DNA from: Deltaproteobacteria bacterium
GTDB taxonomy: Bacteria; Myxococcota_A; UBA9042; PHBI01; JACKFB01
Length of the DNA: 64,000 nt
Reading direction: 5' to 3'
NCBI GenBank assembly: GCA_020632695.1
Contig: JACKFB010000011.1
Span: 156,336 to 220,335, forward strand
Made by a program: the position numbers and the translations under genes. The notes below the pieces were generated by a model. It was not told the origin of the DNA and searched no databases. It saw nothing but the letters and a program-made list of their open reading frames with translations. Below, piece by piece: positions 15,915-24,942 of this stretch. The first letter of the stretch is position 1; every line of letters begins with the position of its first letter.

Positions 15915-17135
15915 ATGGGGCACGATCGAGCGATGGGTTCGACGCGCCAGGATGACGCTTCGTCCGAGCCGGACGCCGGGGGCAGGGGTGGGTTCGTGCG
16001 CCGCGGGTGGTCCGTGCTGTGCGCCGCATGGAAGGACCTGCTGGCCAGGGAGCGGCTCGACGAGGTGCCGGCGGCGTTGCAGCGGGCGCAGGTCCTCGCC
16101 GGGATCGGGTGGTTGGGGCCGGCGCGCACCCCGTCGGGCCGCAAGTCGCCGCTGGCGAGGGTGCGCCGTCATGCGGGGGACGAGCTGCGCGCGCTGCTCG
16201 ATGCGGCTCAGCGCGGGCCACAGGCCTTCGAGCTGCTCGAGTTCGGGGGACACCATCACCCGCCCGAGCGCACCTTCGGCCTGTGGTTGGCAGAAGCCGA
16301 GGCGCAGGCGGAGGCAACGGCGGCCTTCATCCGGCATGTCGCCGCGGCTCTCGACGAGCCGCCGGAGCTCGATGCGGCGCCGGAACGTCCCCTGCCTGGG
16401 TGGGGCGCGGAGGAGTTGTTTCGGCGCTCGGCCCGCGCGCTCGACGTGGCCGAGGCGCTGCTGCGCTGCGGCACGCCGGACCCGCTCATCGCCAGCGCCC
16501 TCGACCAGGCGCTGCTCGCCTGCTGGGACGGATGGCTGGTCGCCTTCGGGTGCCCGCACCGCGTCGACCGTGATTGGGCCAGCCGTCACCACGAGTTCGT
16601 CGCGCGTCGTCGGTGGCGGCCCACGCGCGTCGAGCCGCCGAACTTCATGCGGCTGGCCGACGTGCCCTTCGAGCTGCGCAACGCACTCCTCGCCGGGTGT
16701 CCGCCGCAGCCTCAGGGCGCGAGCGATGCCTGGCTGCGTCGCGCGCGCAGATCGCACTCAGAGGTCGCCGGATGCCTGGACTCGCTGCGCGCAGATGCCG
16801 CCTCCGCGCGGGAGCCGCTGGAACCGCGGTATGTGACGTTCTACCGGCCCCGCTCCTGGATGCCGCTCCAGGTGGGCGACTGGCTGGATCTCGGCTACTG
16901 CAGCTCGGTGCAGGTCTCGAGCGTCGATCCGTGCCTCGGCACGAGCTTCACGGGCCGCGTAGGCGACGAGATCGTCAACTTGACCCAGGAACACAATCGC
17001 ATACGCCGCGTCGGCGCGCCGGTGCACTGCGACCTCCGCGATCACTTCGTCCCCGGCCAGTGGGTGGTCGGAACGAACGGGCTCGAAGCACGGCTCATCG
17101 AGGTGCGCTGCTACTTCATCGTCACGCGCCGCTGA
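15915..17135 (+). CDS. Unrecognised protein of about 406 residues
   Basis: The frame is open from a GTG at 15873; ATGs at 15915 and 15933 are alternatives and none has a strong ribosome site, so the start is uncertain. The N-terminal two thirds are helical and Arg/Ala/Glu-rich (for example LLARERLDEVPAALQRAQVL and RSARALDVAEALLRCG). The last 120 residues look like a beta-rich domain (VTFYRPRSWMPLQVGDWLDL, FTGRVGDEIVNLTQEHNRI, FVPGQWVVGTNGLEARLIEV) and form the most conserved-looking part. No signal peptide, membrane span or catalytic motif identified. Codon use is less GC3-biased than the core genes, in keeping with an accessory region. Confidence 0.6.
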   Translation: MGHDRAMGSTRQDDASSEPDAGGRGGFVRRGWSVLCAAWKDLLARERLDEVPAALQRAQVLAGIGWLGPARTPSGRKSPLARVRRHAGDELRALLDAAQRGPQAFELLEFGGHHHPPERTFGLWLAEAEAQAEATAAFIRHVAAALDEPPELDAAPERPLPGWGAEELFRRSARALDVAEALLRCGTPDPLIASALDQALLACWDGWLVAFGCPHRVDRDWASRHHEFVARRRWRPTRVEPPNFMRLADVPFELRNALLAGCPPQPQGASDAWLRRARRSHSEVAGCLDSLRADAASAREPLEPRYVTFYRPRSWMPLQVGDWLDLGYCSSVQVSSVDPCLGTSFTGRVGDEIVNLTQEHNRIRRVGAPVHCDLRDHFVPGQWVVGTNGLEARLIEVRCYFIVTRR

Positions 17136-17216
17136 GGGTGGATCGAGCGACATGCGCCACGCACGCCGGACGAGTGGCGTCCGGCCGATCGACCGACCGA
17201 GCCGTTGGACACGCCG

Positions 17217-17633
17217 ATGGAGCGGCGACGCCTCCGGTTCGACCTGCGCCGATGCGTGGGCGGTGGGGGGCGGGGCGATGTCCTGCCGACTTGCGAGTGC
17301 TGCGGATATCCCACGATGGGCGAGACAGAGTACCGCGAGCCGGTCCAGTGCTGCGTGTGTGGCTACGGCGACAGCCCCGGCGAGGACGAGCTGCACAGGC
17401 CCTTCGTACCCGGTGCGGACTGGCTGCGGGACGACGACGAGCCAGGCTCCGAGACGCCAGACGACCCACCGATGACGCTGGCCGAGGCCCGGGCCAACTT
17501 CGAGCGCGACGGCATCTACTGCACCCCAGCCCATCCCCGCGCATTCGCCGCGGCCGCCACGCCCGAGCGCCTGGCGGCGAGCCGCAAGATCCGCGCCCAC
17601 TACGACGAGGCCGAGGACTCGGAAGAGAGCTAG
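17217..17633 (+). CDS. Cys-rich CPCC-domain protein
   Basis: The 138-residue product contains CECCGYPTMGETEYRE followed by CCVCGYGDSPGEDELHRPF and then MTLAEARANFERDGI. This matches the CPCC domain: a Cys-rich metal-binding fold starting CPCC/CxCCGY, a second Cys pair, and a conserved LxEARxNF helix. The family is small, soluble and found mostly in accessory loci, some of them immunity-like; its activity is unknown. ATG 17217 is preferred over a TTG at 17205. The C-terminus is acidic. Confidence 0.65.
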   Translation: MERRRLRFDLRRCVGGGGRGDVLPTCECCGYPTMGETEYREPVQCCVCGYGDSPGEDELHRPFVPGADWLRDDDEPGSETPDDPPMTLAEARANFERDGIYCTPAHPRAFAAAATPERLAASRKIRAHYDEAEDSEES

Positions 17634-17663
17634 GAGGCCGCTCCGTCGGTGGAGGCGGGCGGA

Positions 17664-18651
17664 CTACGGCTCGACGATCTCGACCGAGAAGTCCGCGCTC
17701 AGGCCGGCGCCGCTGGCTGCGCCTTCGATGGTGAGCGTGTACTCGCAGGTGCCGGCTTTCACGCCGGTGATGCCGAAGAAGTCGAGGTCGGGGGCGGACG
17801 CGGTGGTACAGATTTCTGGGGTGGTCGAGGTCGCGGTGAAGGGCACCTTCGCCTGGCAGAATGGCGCGCCGCCGGCCGTGGGCAGGACCCCCGCGAAGTC
17901 GGTCGCTCCTACCTCGATGGGGCCGTCCGAGAGGGCGAACTCGGGCTCCGAGATGCCGTCGATGGCCGCCAGGTCGACCAATCCTCAGGGCGATGGACGA
18001 GCCGTCGATGTCGCTGGTCACCGTGAGGGTGCCCGCGCCCGTGGTGACGAAGCGCAGCTCTCCCCACCCGAGGTCCGGGGTCTCGTCGAGGCTGCCGGGG
18101 CCGTCGACCGTGACCGGACGCAGGCCGGAGCCGATGGTCGGCGTCACGCTGTCGCCGACCCGTCGCCCCAGCGTGGAGCGCACCCGCACAGTCTCGCCGG
18201 CCAGGTAGACCGCCGCGTCGCCTGCGTCGCAGAGGTGAGCCAGCGTGTGCACGTCGGGCACGCGGGCGCGTAGCGTGATCGCGTCGGTGATCTCGTCGCC
18301 GGCCTTGGTGAGGGCGGTCACGCTGAGCTTCGCGTCCCCAGAGGCGAGCGCGGTCACCGTGACGGTCCCGTCCGCGGCGATGTCGGCGCCGAGCAGGCTC
18401 GGGTCGTCGGAGGCGGCCGAGAGTGCCTGGAGCTTCTTGCCCGTGCCTCCGAGCTCGACGCTGAGCTGCAGCGAAGCGCCGACGGCGACGAAGTCCGTGA
18501 AGGGGTCGCCTTCGCTCGAGTGGAGATCGAACTCGAAGTCGAGGGACTTCGACTCTCCGGGGGACTCGACGGTGCCACTGTTCACGTCGAGGTCGCACGC
18601 CGTGGCGATGGAACAGGCGAGGGCCACGGCGACGAGGGGGGCGAGGCGCAT
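17664..18651 (-). pseudogene. Lipoprotein with Ig-like repeats, one frameshift
   Basis: ATG at 18651 starts a lipoprotein signal peptide with lipobox SIATAC and a Ser/Glu-rich linker. A beta-rich segment follows (LLGADIAADGTVTVTALASG, DAKLSVTAL, GTLTVTSDIDGSSIALRI) of bacterial Ig-like type. At about 17980 the frame breaks. The sequence resumes in another frame as VDLAAIDGISEPEFALSDGP and ends CEYTLTIEGAASGAGLSADF...EIVEP at 17664. The span of 988 nt implies one base too many or two too few. Joined, the protein has about 328 residues and is surface-exposed, with function unknown. An ATG at 17981 is not a credible separate gene start. Confidence 0.65.
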
Positions 18652-18817
18652 GGGGAGCTCCCGTAGCGGTTGGAGGAGGCAGAGCCTAAGTCCGACCCGG
18701 CGGCAGGCACAACTTCGGCCTCGCGGGCGGTCGGCGGGCGGTGAGGCGCGCCTGGGAGCAGGGGGCGGGGCTTTGCCGGAACGTCGAGGGGATCGCCGGC
18801 CGAGCGACCTCGCCGGT

Positions 18818-19789
18818 TCAGAATTGATAGCGCAGGCCGAGGTCGAGGCTGGCCGGGGTGGTCGTGCGGATGGACTCGGGGGCGAAGGGGTGGGCTGCCA
18901 GTTGGGCGAGGAGGATGGTGTGGCCGAGCGCGAGGCTCATCGCGACGTGGACCGTGCCCACCGCCGCGTGCTTCAGGTAGGGGCCCAGTATGGGGTGGGA
19001 GGCGGCGCAGGCTTCGGGGGACCGGGTCCACATGCAGTCGTGCGATTCCGACGACGCTCCCTCGAAGATGGGGATGTTCTGGCCGACGAAGCCCAGGGTG
19101 AGGCCGAGCTTCGAGGTCAGCGCGACCTGGAGCTGCAGGCCGGTGCGAAACATGGGGAGGAGCACGGAGCGCTGTCGCTGGTACTCGCGCGCGCCGAGGT
19201 ACCGTTCGCGGGAGTCCTGTTCGATCCACCAGGGGTCTACGCCCGCCTCGTAGGTGCGCGTGGTCAGCCAGGCGCGCTCGTACACGTCGATGCGGTACGG
19301 GATGGACGCGAGCTCGGCCTCCATCACGAAGCCGAGGCGCGCGCGCGGGCCCACCGGGAAGAGCGCTCGAACCGAGGGGCCGAAGCGCCCGAAGCGCCGC
19401 CCGATGCCGTCGCTCTGCCCGTCGGCGGCCGCGGGCTCGCCGAACGCGGCGTTCCCGAGCTCGCCGTGCACTCCCAACTCGAGGAAGTCGCCCACCCCCA
19501 CCGTCATGCCCATGCGAAACATGTGCTGGACGACCACGTCGCCTCGCTCGCCCTCGAAGTGCGAGCGTCCGCGCCCCGAGACCGGGTTGAAGGAATAGCC
19601 GAGCTCGACCGCGGGGCGCCCCGTCTTCGCCCTCGGCCCGGTCGTGCGGGGCCCCGTCGGCGCGGGCACGAGCGCGTTCTGCTCGACCGTGCGACGAATC
19701 GTGACCGTCGTCGTCTCCAGCACGCAGCCGCCAGCGCCGAGCGCTGCCCAGGCCAGGAACACCAGACTCGCGAGCCGACCCAGCTTCAT
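18818..19789 (-). CDS. Outer-membrane-type lipoprotein
   Basis: ATG at 19789 is preferred because GGGGGGAG precedes it and it opens a lipoprotein signal (ending AALGAGGC); the open frame upstream is spurious. The 323-residue product is beta-rich (RPAVELGYSFNPVSGRG, MTVGVGDFLELGVHGELG, GLQLQVALTSKLGLTLGFVG) and ends in the aromatic motif SLDLGLRYQF, as outer-membrane barrels do. It probably sits in or at the outer membrane. No functional family recognised. The next minus-strand gene is the frameshifted Ig-like lipoprotein, 166 bases downstream. Confidence 0.7.
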   Translation of the reverse strand: MKLGRLASLVFLAWAALGAGGCVLETTTVTIRRTVEQNALVPAPTGPRTTGPRAKTGRPAVELGYSFNPVSGRGRSHFEGERGDVVVQHMFRMGMTVGVGDFLELGVHGELGNAAFGEPAAADGQSDGIGRRFGRFGPSVRALFPVGPRARLGFVMEAELASIPYRIDVYERAWLTTRTYEAGVDPWWIEQDSRERYLGAREYQRQRSVLLPMFRTGLQLQVALTSKLGLTLGFVGQNIPIFEGASSESHDCMWTRSPEACAASHPILGPYLKHAAVGTVHVAMSLALGHTILLAQLAAHPFAPESIRTTTPASLDLGLRYQF

Positions 19790-20310
19790 GACTCCCCCCC
19801 GATCCCCGGCTCGGCACCAGCGCCGGCCGTGGGTCGAGGCGGGCCAGTGCGAGCGCCGTGCCAGAGGGCGGCGCGCGCGCGGAAGTGTTCGAGATTGCAT
19901 GAGATGGGCGAGTCCGGGCGCCGCGATGCCTGGCGGGGAGGCTCCCCAAGACCCGGCCCGCGACGTCGGTGGACGAATCGCGAGGGCTGGGTGCGATGCG
20001 GCAGTGATGGCGCGTACGTGGCGCGCGGGCGCGCTGGGGCGCTTGCGTCGTGGGAGGGCGCGCGGGGGGGAAGACGACTGACATCGCACTCTCCGCGGAA
20101 AGTGCGATGTCAGTCGTCTTCCCCCAGCCTTCCCAGCTCGGGCTCGAGCCGCCCGCCGGCTCAGTGTTGAAGGGCTCCTACGACCTCTGAGGGCGGCGGC
20201 GGCGAGCGCGGTTCGAGTGGCATGTTCGTGGCGTTGGAGTAGTGAGCCTGGCTTCCCTGGTCTGGGAGGGGGGGGGCCGCGGCGGCGATGCTCTCCCGCG
20301 GACTCTGTGG
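19790..20310. other. Intergenic region containing the second palindrome
   Basis: Divergent intergenic region between the outer-membrane lipoprotein and the DUF433 gene. Besides the palindrome at 20066-20125 and runs of G I see no gene or clear promoter. Confidence 0.45.
20066..20125. repeat. 60-bp palindrome (copy 2)
   Basis: Two 30-base arms with no loop and one mismatch (ACTCTCCG against CGGAAAGT), running from GGGGG to CCCCC and centred on CCGCGG. The inner 23 bases of each arm are the same family as the palindrome at 15265-15310, with two-base compensatory changes in both arms. Confidence 0.8.
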
Positions 20311-20561
20311 ATGCGAGGTGGACGCGTGGACGTGGAACTCATGGTCTCTGACCCGGCGGTGATGCTCGGCAAGCCGGTCATCCGGGGCACTCGGATCACG
20401 GTCGAGCACGTCCTGGAACAGCTCGCCGGGGGGGGGGCGCCTCCATCGATGACCTGACGCAGGCTCATCCCTGGGTCACCGCGGCAGCCGTCCGGGCGGC
20501 CCTCGAATTTGCCGCGGAGCGGATGAAGAGCGAACGCGTCGAGCCGACTCGCGCCGCCTGA
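20311..20561 (+). pseudogene. DUF433 antitoxin, frameshifted in a G10 run
   Basis: From ATG 20311 (or 20341) the frame reads MVSDPAVMLGKPVIRGTRI and TVEHVLEQLAGG, the DUF433 helix-turn-helix signature (GKPxIxGTRI). At a run of ten G (about 20428-20437) the frame fails. In another frame it continues ASIDDLTQAHPWVTAAAVRA and ALEFAAERMKS, the normal DUF433 end, to TGA 20559-20561. An eleventh G restores the gene. DUF433 proteins are antitoxins for DUF5615 PIN-like toxins. The next gene starts at the adjacent base. Confidence 0.8.
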
Positions 20562-20957
20562 ATGAGATGCCTCGCGGACGCGAGCGTCGCTCGCGGCTTG
20601 GTGATGGCCCTTCGAGCCCGCGGCCACGACGTCGTGTAGGTGGCACAGCTGGCGGCGGGTATGGCGGACGCCGGGGTGTTGGACATCGCCGAGCGGGAAG
20701 AGCGCCTGCTCGTCACCTGCGACGAGGACTTCGGTGAGCTGGTCTATCGACAGCGCCGCGCATCCGCAGGGGTCCTGCTGATCCGGCCCGGCGCGCTCGA
20801 CCTCGAGGCGGCGACCGAGCTCGTCTGCCGGCTTCTCGACCAGCACCAACCACAGCTCGCGGGCGCACTCGGCGTGGTCACGCCCGACGCGATTCGCTTT
20901 CAGCTCGGGCTCGAGCCGCCGGCGGGGTGGGTCTTCAAGGTCTCCTGCGTCCTCTGA
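20562..20957 (+). pseudogene. DUF5615 PIN-like toxin with an in-frame TAG
   Basis: ATG 20562 directly follows the DUF433 stop. The product begins MRCLADASVARGLVMALRAR and GHDVV, then an in-frame TAG (20637-20639). It continues VAQLAAGMADAGVLDIAERE, then LLVTCDEDFGELVYRQRRAS and AGVLLIRPG. This is the DUF5615/PIN-like fold: an Asp near the N-terminus (ADAS), and Asp residues in MADA and TCDEDFGEL that normally bind metal. A nonsense codon in place of a codon after VV would abolish the toxin unless read through. An internal GTG at 20640 cannot give an intact fold. Confidence 0.78.
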
Positions 20958-20975
20958 GGGCAGCGGCGGCGGCGC

Positions 20976-23696
20976 TCAGTCGGGTCTGGCGGCGCGCATG
21001 AGGCGGCCGGTGGTGGTGTGTAGGGAGAGGTCGCCGCGCTCGGTCCAGATGATGGCGTCGTCGGTGAGGGCGAAGGCGCCCAGGTGGTTGATGCCTTCCA
21101 CGATGGGGGTGGGGGCGTCGGCGCCGGCGCTGAAGTAGATGACGCCGCCGCGGGTGGAGGCCTGCTCGGGTCCGCCGTAGGCGCTGTAGAGGGAGCCGTC
21201 GTCGAAGGTGAGGCCGGTGGCCGGGAAGTAGGTGATGTAGTTGGTGAGGACGGTCTCGGCGTCGGACATCCGCAGGTCGACGGCGTCGCGAGGGATGCGC
21301 CGGATGGCGTTCCCGTTCTCGGTCGACTCGACGAACCAGAGGTGCGTTGCGTCCGCGCCGAGGAGGACGATGCCGGCGGCGGTCAGGTAGTGGCGGACCG
21401 CGGCCGTGCCGTCGGGGTCCAAGGTGTAGATCGCCTTGCCGTCGTCGTCCGGGCAGGTGGCCAGCAGACGGCCGCCCAGCGCGCGGACGGCCGAGATGGG
21501 GCAGGGCAGGCCCGTCAGCTCGGTGAAGGCGCCCGAGCCGTCGGCGGGGAGTCGCCCGAAGCCCACCCCGCCGATCCACACGTAGAGCGTGCCGCCCATC
21601 CGCTCGGTGGCCACCGGCGTCGCCGCGCCGCGCAGCAGCTCCAGCACCTCGCCGTCGCTCTTGCGCACGCGCCACAGGGCGAAGTCGGCGTCGGCGAGCT
21701 GGACCGTGATGTAGAGGTGGTCCGCGTCCATGACCCCCAGCGCGCCGATGAGAGACCACGCGCCGGACGCGACGACCTGGGAGGGGCCGCCGCCCTGGAG
21801 CGGCGCGCGGTGCAGCGCGCTGTCGTGGGCGCCCTGGGCCCCCTCGGTCACGAACCAGGCGTGGGTGGCGTCCAGCGTCAGCAGCCGCGGGTGGTCGAGG
21901 CCCTCGGCCAGCACGCTGGCCGCCAGGCTGCACATGTGCTCGGTCCCCGCGCCGCCGCACACCTGCCCGTCGGGGCACTCGCCGCACTGCGCGCCCCCGG
22001 GGCAGGCGGGGTCCGCGCCGCCGCAGCGCCAGCCGACGCTCTCGCAGGCCAGGGGGCAGGTGCCGGGCGCGCCCAGCGCAGGCTGGGTCGGGCCCAGGCA
22101 GGTCCAGGCGACGTCACGCTCGAACAGCAGGGTGAGGAAGGTGGACGCGTCGGCGGGCCCGGTCGCCGCGCTGGCGAAGGTGAGCGCCGGGTCCGCCGGG
22201 TCGGGGCGCAGCTCGCCGCTGAACCTGCCGACCAGCGCCAGCCGGCGGTCCGCTCCCGCCAGCACGTGGCTCTGCCACACCGCGCCGGAGCCCCGCAGCA
22301 GCACCTCCCAGCGCGGCTCGGACGCGGTCAGGCCCCGGGCGGTCAGCAGCAGGTCGCTCGGCCCCTCCGGCACCACCGGGTCGTTGGGGTCGATGTCGGT
22401 GTGCCCGCCCTTCACCGGGCCGGCGGTCAGCACGTCCAGCTCGCTCACCGCCAGCCCGTTGTTCTCCGGGAACCACGCCGTCAGCGAGGGGCGTACCCAG
22501 GCGACGGCGCCGTCCGCGCGTGCCCAGCGCGTCAGGAAGCCGGCGCCGCTCAGCCCCGCCTGGACGATCAGCTCTCCGGCGCCCGGCTCGAAGTCGACGG
22601 CCTGCTTGCCGGTGGTCGAGCCCCAGTAGCCGCCCACGTAGAGGTCGCCGTCCGCGTCCACCGCCACCCGCGTGACCTCGGCCCGCTCGTCGAGCACGCC
22701 GGTGAAGCCGTAGCTGTGGTCGCCGCGCAGCACCGTGACCACCGAGCCACCACGGAACACGCCCTCGGTGGTCAGGTGTTGGGACTTGCGCACGTCGACG
22801 CCGGCGGTCGGGTCGGCGTCCCACTCACCCACCATGTAGCCGTGGACGATGACGTCGCCGTCCGCCCCCGCGGTCAGCGAGCGGAGCTCCAGCAGCGTCA
22901 CCTCCTGGGCGAGCTCGGTGTCGCCGTCGGACGTCAGATACCAGAGCAGCGTGCCGGAGAGCGGCGCCACCTCGGGGCCCGGGTCGAAGTCCAGGCTCAG
23001 GCCCTGGGCGCCGATGACCACGCGACCTCGCGAGTCCACGATGGCGGCGCTGACCGTCGACACGGTCGGAGAGCCCGGCCCGCGCTCGGCCACCCTCGTC
23101 CAGCGGTACGCCCCATCGGGGCCCAGCGCCGTGACGTAGAGGTTCTGCCCGCGGTTTCCCAGCGGGCGCACGTCGCTGCCGGGGCCCGGGTCGAAGTCCG
23201 CGGACTCGCCGAGCGGGCCGGTGACCACCCCTGCCAGGTAGATGGCGCCATCGGGGCCCACCGCCATGGCGTCCAGCGACAGATGCGGATCCACGAGGCC
23301 CGCGTAGGCCAGCGCGCCGTCGGGCCCCAGCGCCAGCACGTAGCCACGCCCGTCACCGCCGTCGACCTCGCGGACGCCCGGGCCCGGGTCCAGGTCCACG
23401 ACGCCGCGCAGCCGCCCGGCCAGCACCACCGCTCCGTCGGGCCCGAGGCCCACCCGGGGCGTCGCCCACGCCGTCGCCGGGAGCCCGAGCCCGTCCCAGA
23501 CCAGCGTGCGCACGTGGGATACGGGCTCCAGTTCCGCACCGCAGCCCGGCGCTGTCACCTCGCTGTCCGCGACCGCCGCGTCTGGCCGCGACTCCAGCTC
23601 GCGCCCGCCCGCGTCCGACGCTCCCCCGCCCCCGCCGCACCCGCCCACGAACCAAGCCACCGCGGCCAACGCCCCGGCCACCCGACCCCGACTCAT
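20976..23696 (-). CDS. Large secreted lipoprotein with beta-propeller-like repeats
   Basis: ATG at 23696 after GGAGGG opens a lipoprotein signal (lipobox FVGGC followed by a Gly run). The 906-residue protein has an N-terminal half of repeated strands of the type ALGPDGALAYAGLVDP and AVGPDGAIYLAGVVTG, alternating with DFDPGPGSDVRPLG, as in SBBP/beta-propeller proteins. A Cys cluster in the middle (about 540-590: CPLACESVGWRCGGADPACP, CGECPDGQVCGG) is of the myxobacterial Cys-module type. A C-terminal second propeller-like half follows (ATHAWFVTEGAQGAHDSALH, GGVIYFSAGADAPTPIVEGI). It is probably on the outer surface; ligand unknown. Confidence 0.75.
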   Translation of the reverse strand: MSRGRVAGALAAVAWFVGGCGGGGGASDAGGRELESRPDAAVADSEVTAPGCGAELEPVSHVRTLVWDGLGLPATAWATPRVGLGPDGAVVLAGRLRGVVDLDPGPGVREVDGGDGRGYVLALGPDGALAYAGLVDPHLSLDAMAVGPDGAIYLAGVVTGPLGESADFDPGPGSDVRPLGNRGQNLYVTALGPDGAYRWTRVAERGPGSPTVSTVSAAIVDSRGRVVIGAQGLSLDFDPGPEVAPLSGTLLWYLTSDGDTELAQEVTLLELRSLTAGADGDVIVHGYMVGEWDADPTAGVDVRKSQHLTTEGVFRGGSVVTVLRGDHSYGFTGVLDERAEVTRVAVDADGDLYVGGYWGSTTGKQAVDFEPGAGELIVQAGLSGAGFLTRWARADGAVAWVRPSLTAWFPENNGLAVSELDVLTAGPVKGGHTDIDPNDPVVPEGPSDLLLTARGLTASEPRWEVLLRGSGAVWQSHVLAGADRRLALVGRFSGELRPDPADPALTFASAATGPADASTFLTLLFERDVAWTCLGPTQPALGAPGTCPLACESVGWRCGGADPACPGGAQCGECPDGQVCGGAGTEHMCSLAASVLAEGLDHPRLLTLDATHAWFVTEGAQGAHDSALHRAPLQGGGPSQVVASGAWSLIGALGVMDADHLYITVQLADADFALWRVRKSDGEVLELLRGAATPVATERMGGTLYVWIGGVGFGRLPADGSGAFTELTGLPCPISAVRALGGRLLATCPDDDGKAIYTLDPDGTAAVRHYLTAAGIVLLGADATHLWFVESTENGNAIRRIPRDAVDLRMSDAETVLTNYITYFPATGLTFDDGSLYSAYGGPEQASTRGGVIYFSAGADAPTPIVEGINHLGAFALTDDAIIWTERGDLSLHTTTGRLMRAARPD

Positions 23697-23739
23697 CCCC
23701 GCCCTCCGTCCGACCGCCCGCCGCGCGGGCCATCCTGCG

Positions 23740-24030
23740 TCAGCTCTTGCTCAGCGCCTCGTCGCGACGTGCCCTGGCGACGTAGCGCGCGCGGGCCTTT
23801 GCAGCCTCTACCTCGCGGTTCTTCGGCGGGCCCTGGGTCTCCAGCCGGTCGATGAGGGTGCGGGCGATGGACTGGATCGCCTCGACCGCCTCGTCGAAGG
23901 CGGGCTGGTTCCGCCGCGACGGGCGGGTGCTCCCGCTGATCTTCCGGACGAACTGCAGCGCCGCCCCGCGCACCTCGTCATCGGTCGCAGGCGGCTCGAA
24001 GCCGTGAAGCGTTCGAATGTTGCGACACAC
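23740..24030 (-). CDS. DUF2277 family protein
   Basis: A 96-residue protein starting MCRNIRTLHGFEPPATDDEV and containing ALQFVRKISGSTRPSRRNQ, the DUF2277 signature (MCRNIK.L.NFEPPAT...ALQFVRK.SG...PS). GTG start at 24030, eight bases after AGGAGG. The family is small and cytoplasmic, common in Actinobacteria and Myxococcota; function unknown. The C-terminal basic helix (REVEAAKARARYVARARRDE) may bind nucleic acid, a guess only. Confidence 0.88.
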   Translation of the reverse strand: MCRNIRTLHGFEPPATDDEVRGAALQFVRKISGSTRPSRRNQPAFDEAVEAIQSIARTLIDRLETQGPPKNREVEAAKARARYVARARRDEALSKS

Positions 24031-24103
24031 GGTGACGGCCTCCTCTGCCGCGGGGACGTGACCCCGCCGGCCGCTGAGCGTACCAGAGCCGACCGCCCGC
24101 GCG

Positions 24104-24868
24104 TCACTTCAGCGTGAAGCTCATGTGGACGATCGTGATGATGTCCTTCTCGAGCGAGGTCGTGTCGTTGTTGCCGTCCCACGACGTGGCGGTCGAGTTG
24201 GCTGGGTTGACGTTGATGACCCCCATGTCGGCGGAGATCATCTGGTCGATGCCGGCGCCGCCTCCCGAGCGGACGATGTTCTCTGCGCGGCCGCGGGCAT
24301 CGGCGGCGGCTTCGGCCAACATGTCCACCTTCACCTCGCCGAGCTTCGTGTAGAAGTACTGCGGTGGGTAGGAGGTCACCGGCACGCCCTGCTCCAGCAG
24401 GGTGGTTATCTCGCGGCTCACCTTCTCGATGCGGTCCATCTCGCCCGAGCGGATGGAGATGGTCTGCTCGGCCGACCAGCCACGGGAGACGGTGCGGGCG
24501 ATGCGCTCCTCGCCGACGCCGACGTACTCCGTCTCCATCAGCTCGCGCGTGGTGACCGAGGAGACGCGGACGTCGGCGGGCTTGACGCCCTGCTGGGTCA
24601 GCCAGGCCATCGCCGCCTCGACGTGGCGACGCAGGGCGCGGTACGCCTCGGTGCGGTCGGCCTCGCGGGTCGCTATTTCGGCGCTCCACTCGATCAGGTC
24701 CGACACGATGCGCTTCTTGGCCGAGCCGGTGACCTCGATGGTGCGTTCGGCTGGCCGCGTGCGCACCCGCTCCCAGGTGCTGGACGCGATCCAGGTCGCG
24801 CCGAGCAGCGCCAGCGCGGGGAGGACCACCAGCATCGACCACGTGCGGATCGAGGACTCAGAGCTCAT
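24104..24868 (-). CDS. SIMPL domain protein, membrane-anchored
   Basis: ATG at 24868 gives 254 residues with an N-terminal hydrophobic helix (SMLVVLPALALLGATWIASS) acting as an uncleaved anchor or signal. The SIMPL (DUF541) domain follows: RTIEVTGSAKKRIVSDLIEW, VSSVTTRELM, QTISIRSGEMDRIEKVSREI, then AEAAADARGRAENI. SIMPL proteins are periplasmic or envelope proteins of oligomeric fold with a poorly defined role (oxidative-stress and outer-membrane functions have been reported for YggE). A far upstream extension of the open frame is a shadow of the divergent thioredoxin-like gene, so this start is preferred. Confidence 0.85.
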   Translation of the reverse strand: MSSESSIRTWSMLVVLPALALLGATWIASSTWERVRTRPAERTIEVTGSAKKRIVSDLIEWSAEIATREADRTEAYRALRRHVEAAMAWLTQQGVKPADVRVSSVTTRELMETEYVGVGEERIARTVSRGWSAEQTISIRSGEMDRIEKVSREITTLLEQGVPVTSYPPQYFYTKLGEVKVDMLAEAAADARGRAENIVRSGGGAGIDQMISADMGVINVNPANSTATSWDGNNDTTSLEKDIITIVHMSFTLK

Positions 24869-24942
24869 CGGAGCGCCACCTTGTCGCGAGATGCGGGCTG
24901 TACGCGTAGGCTCGGGAGCGTATTCCCGGTGACGGAGGAGCG

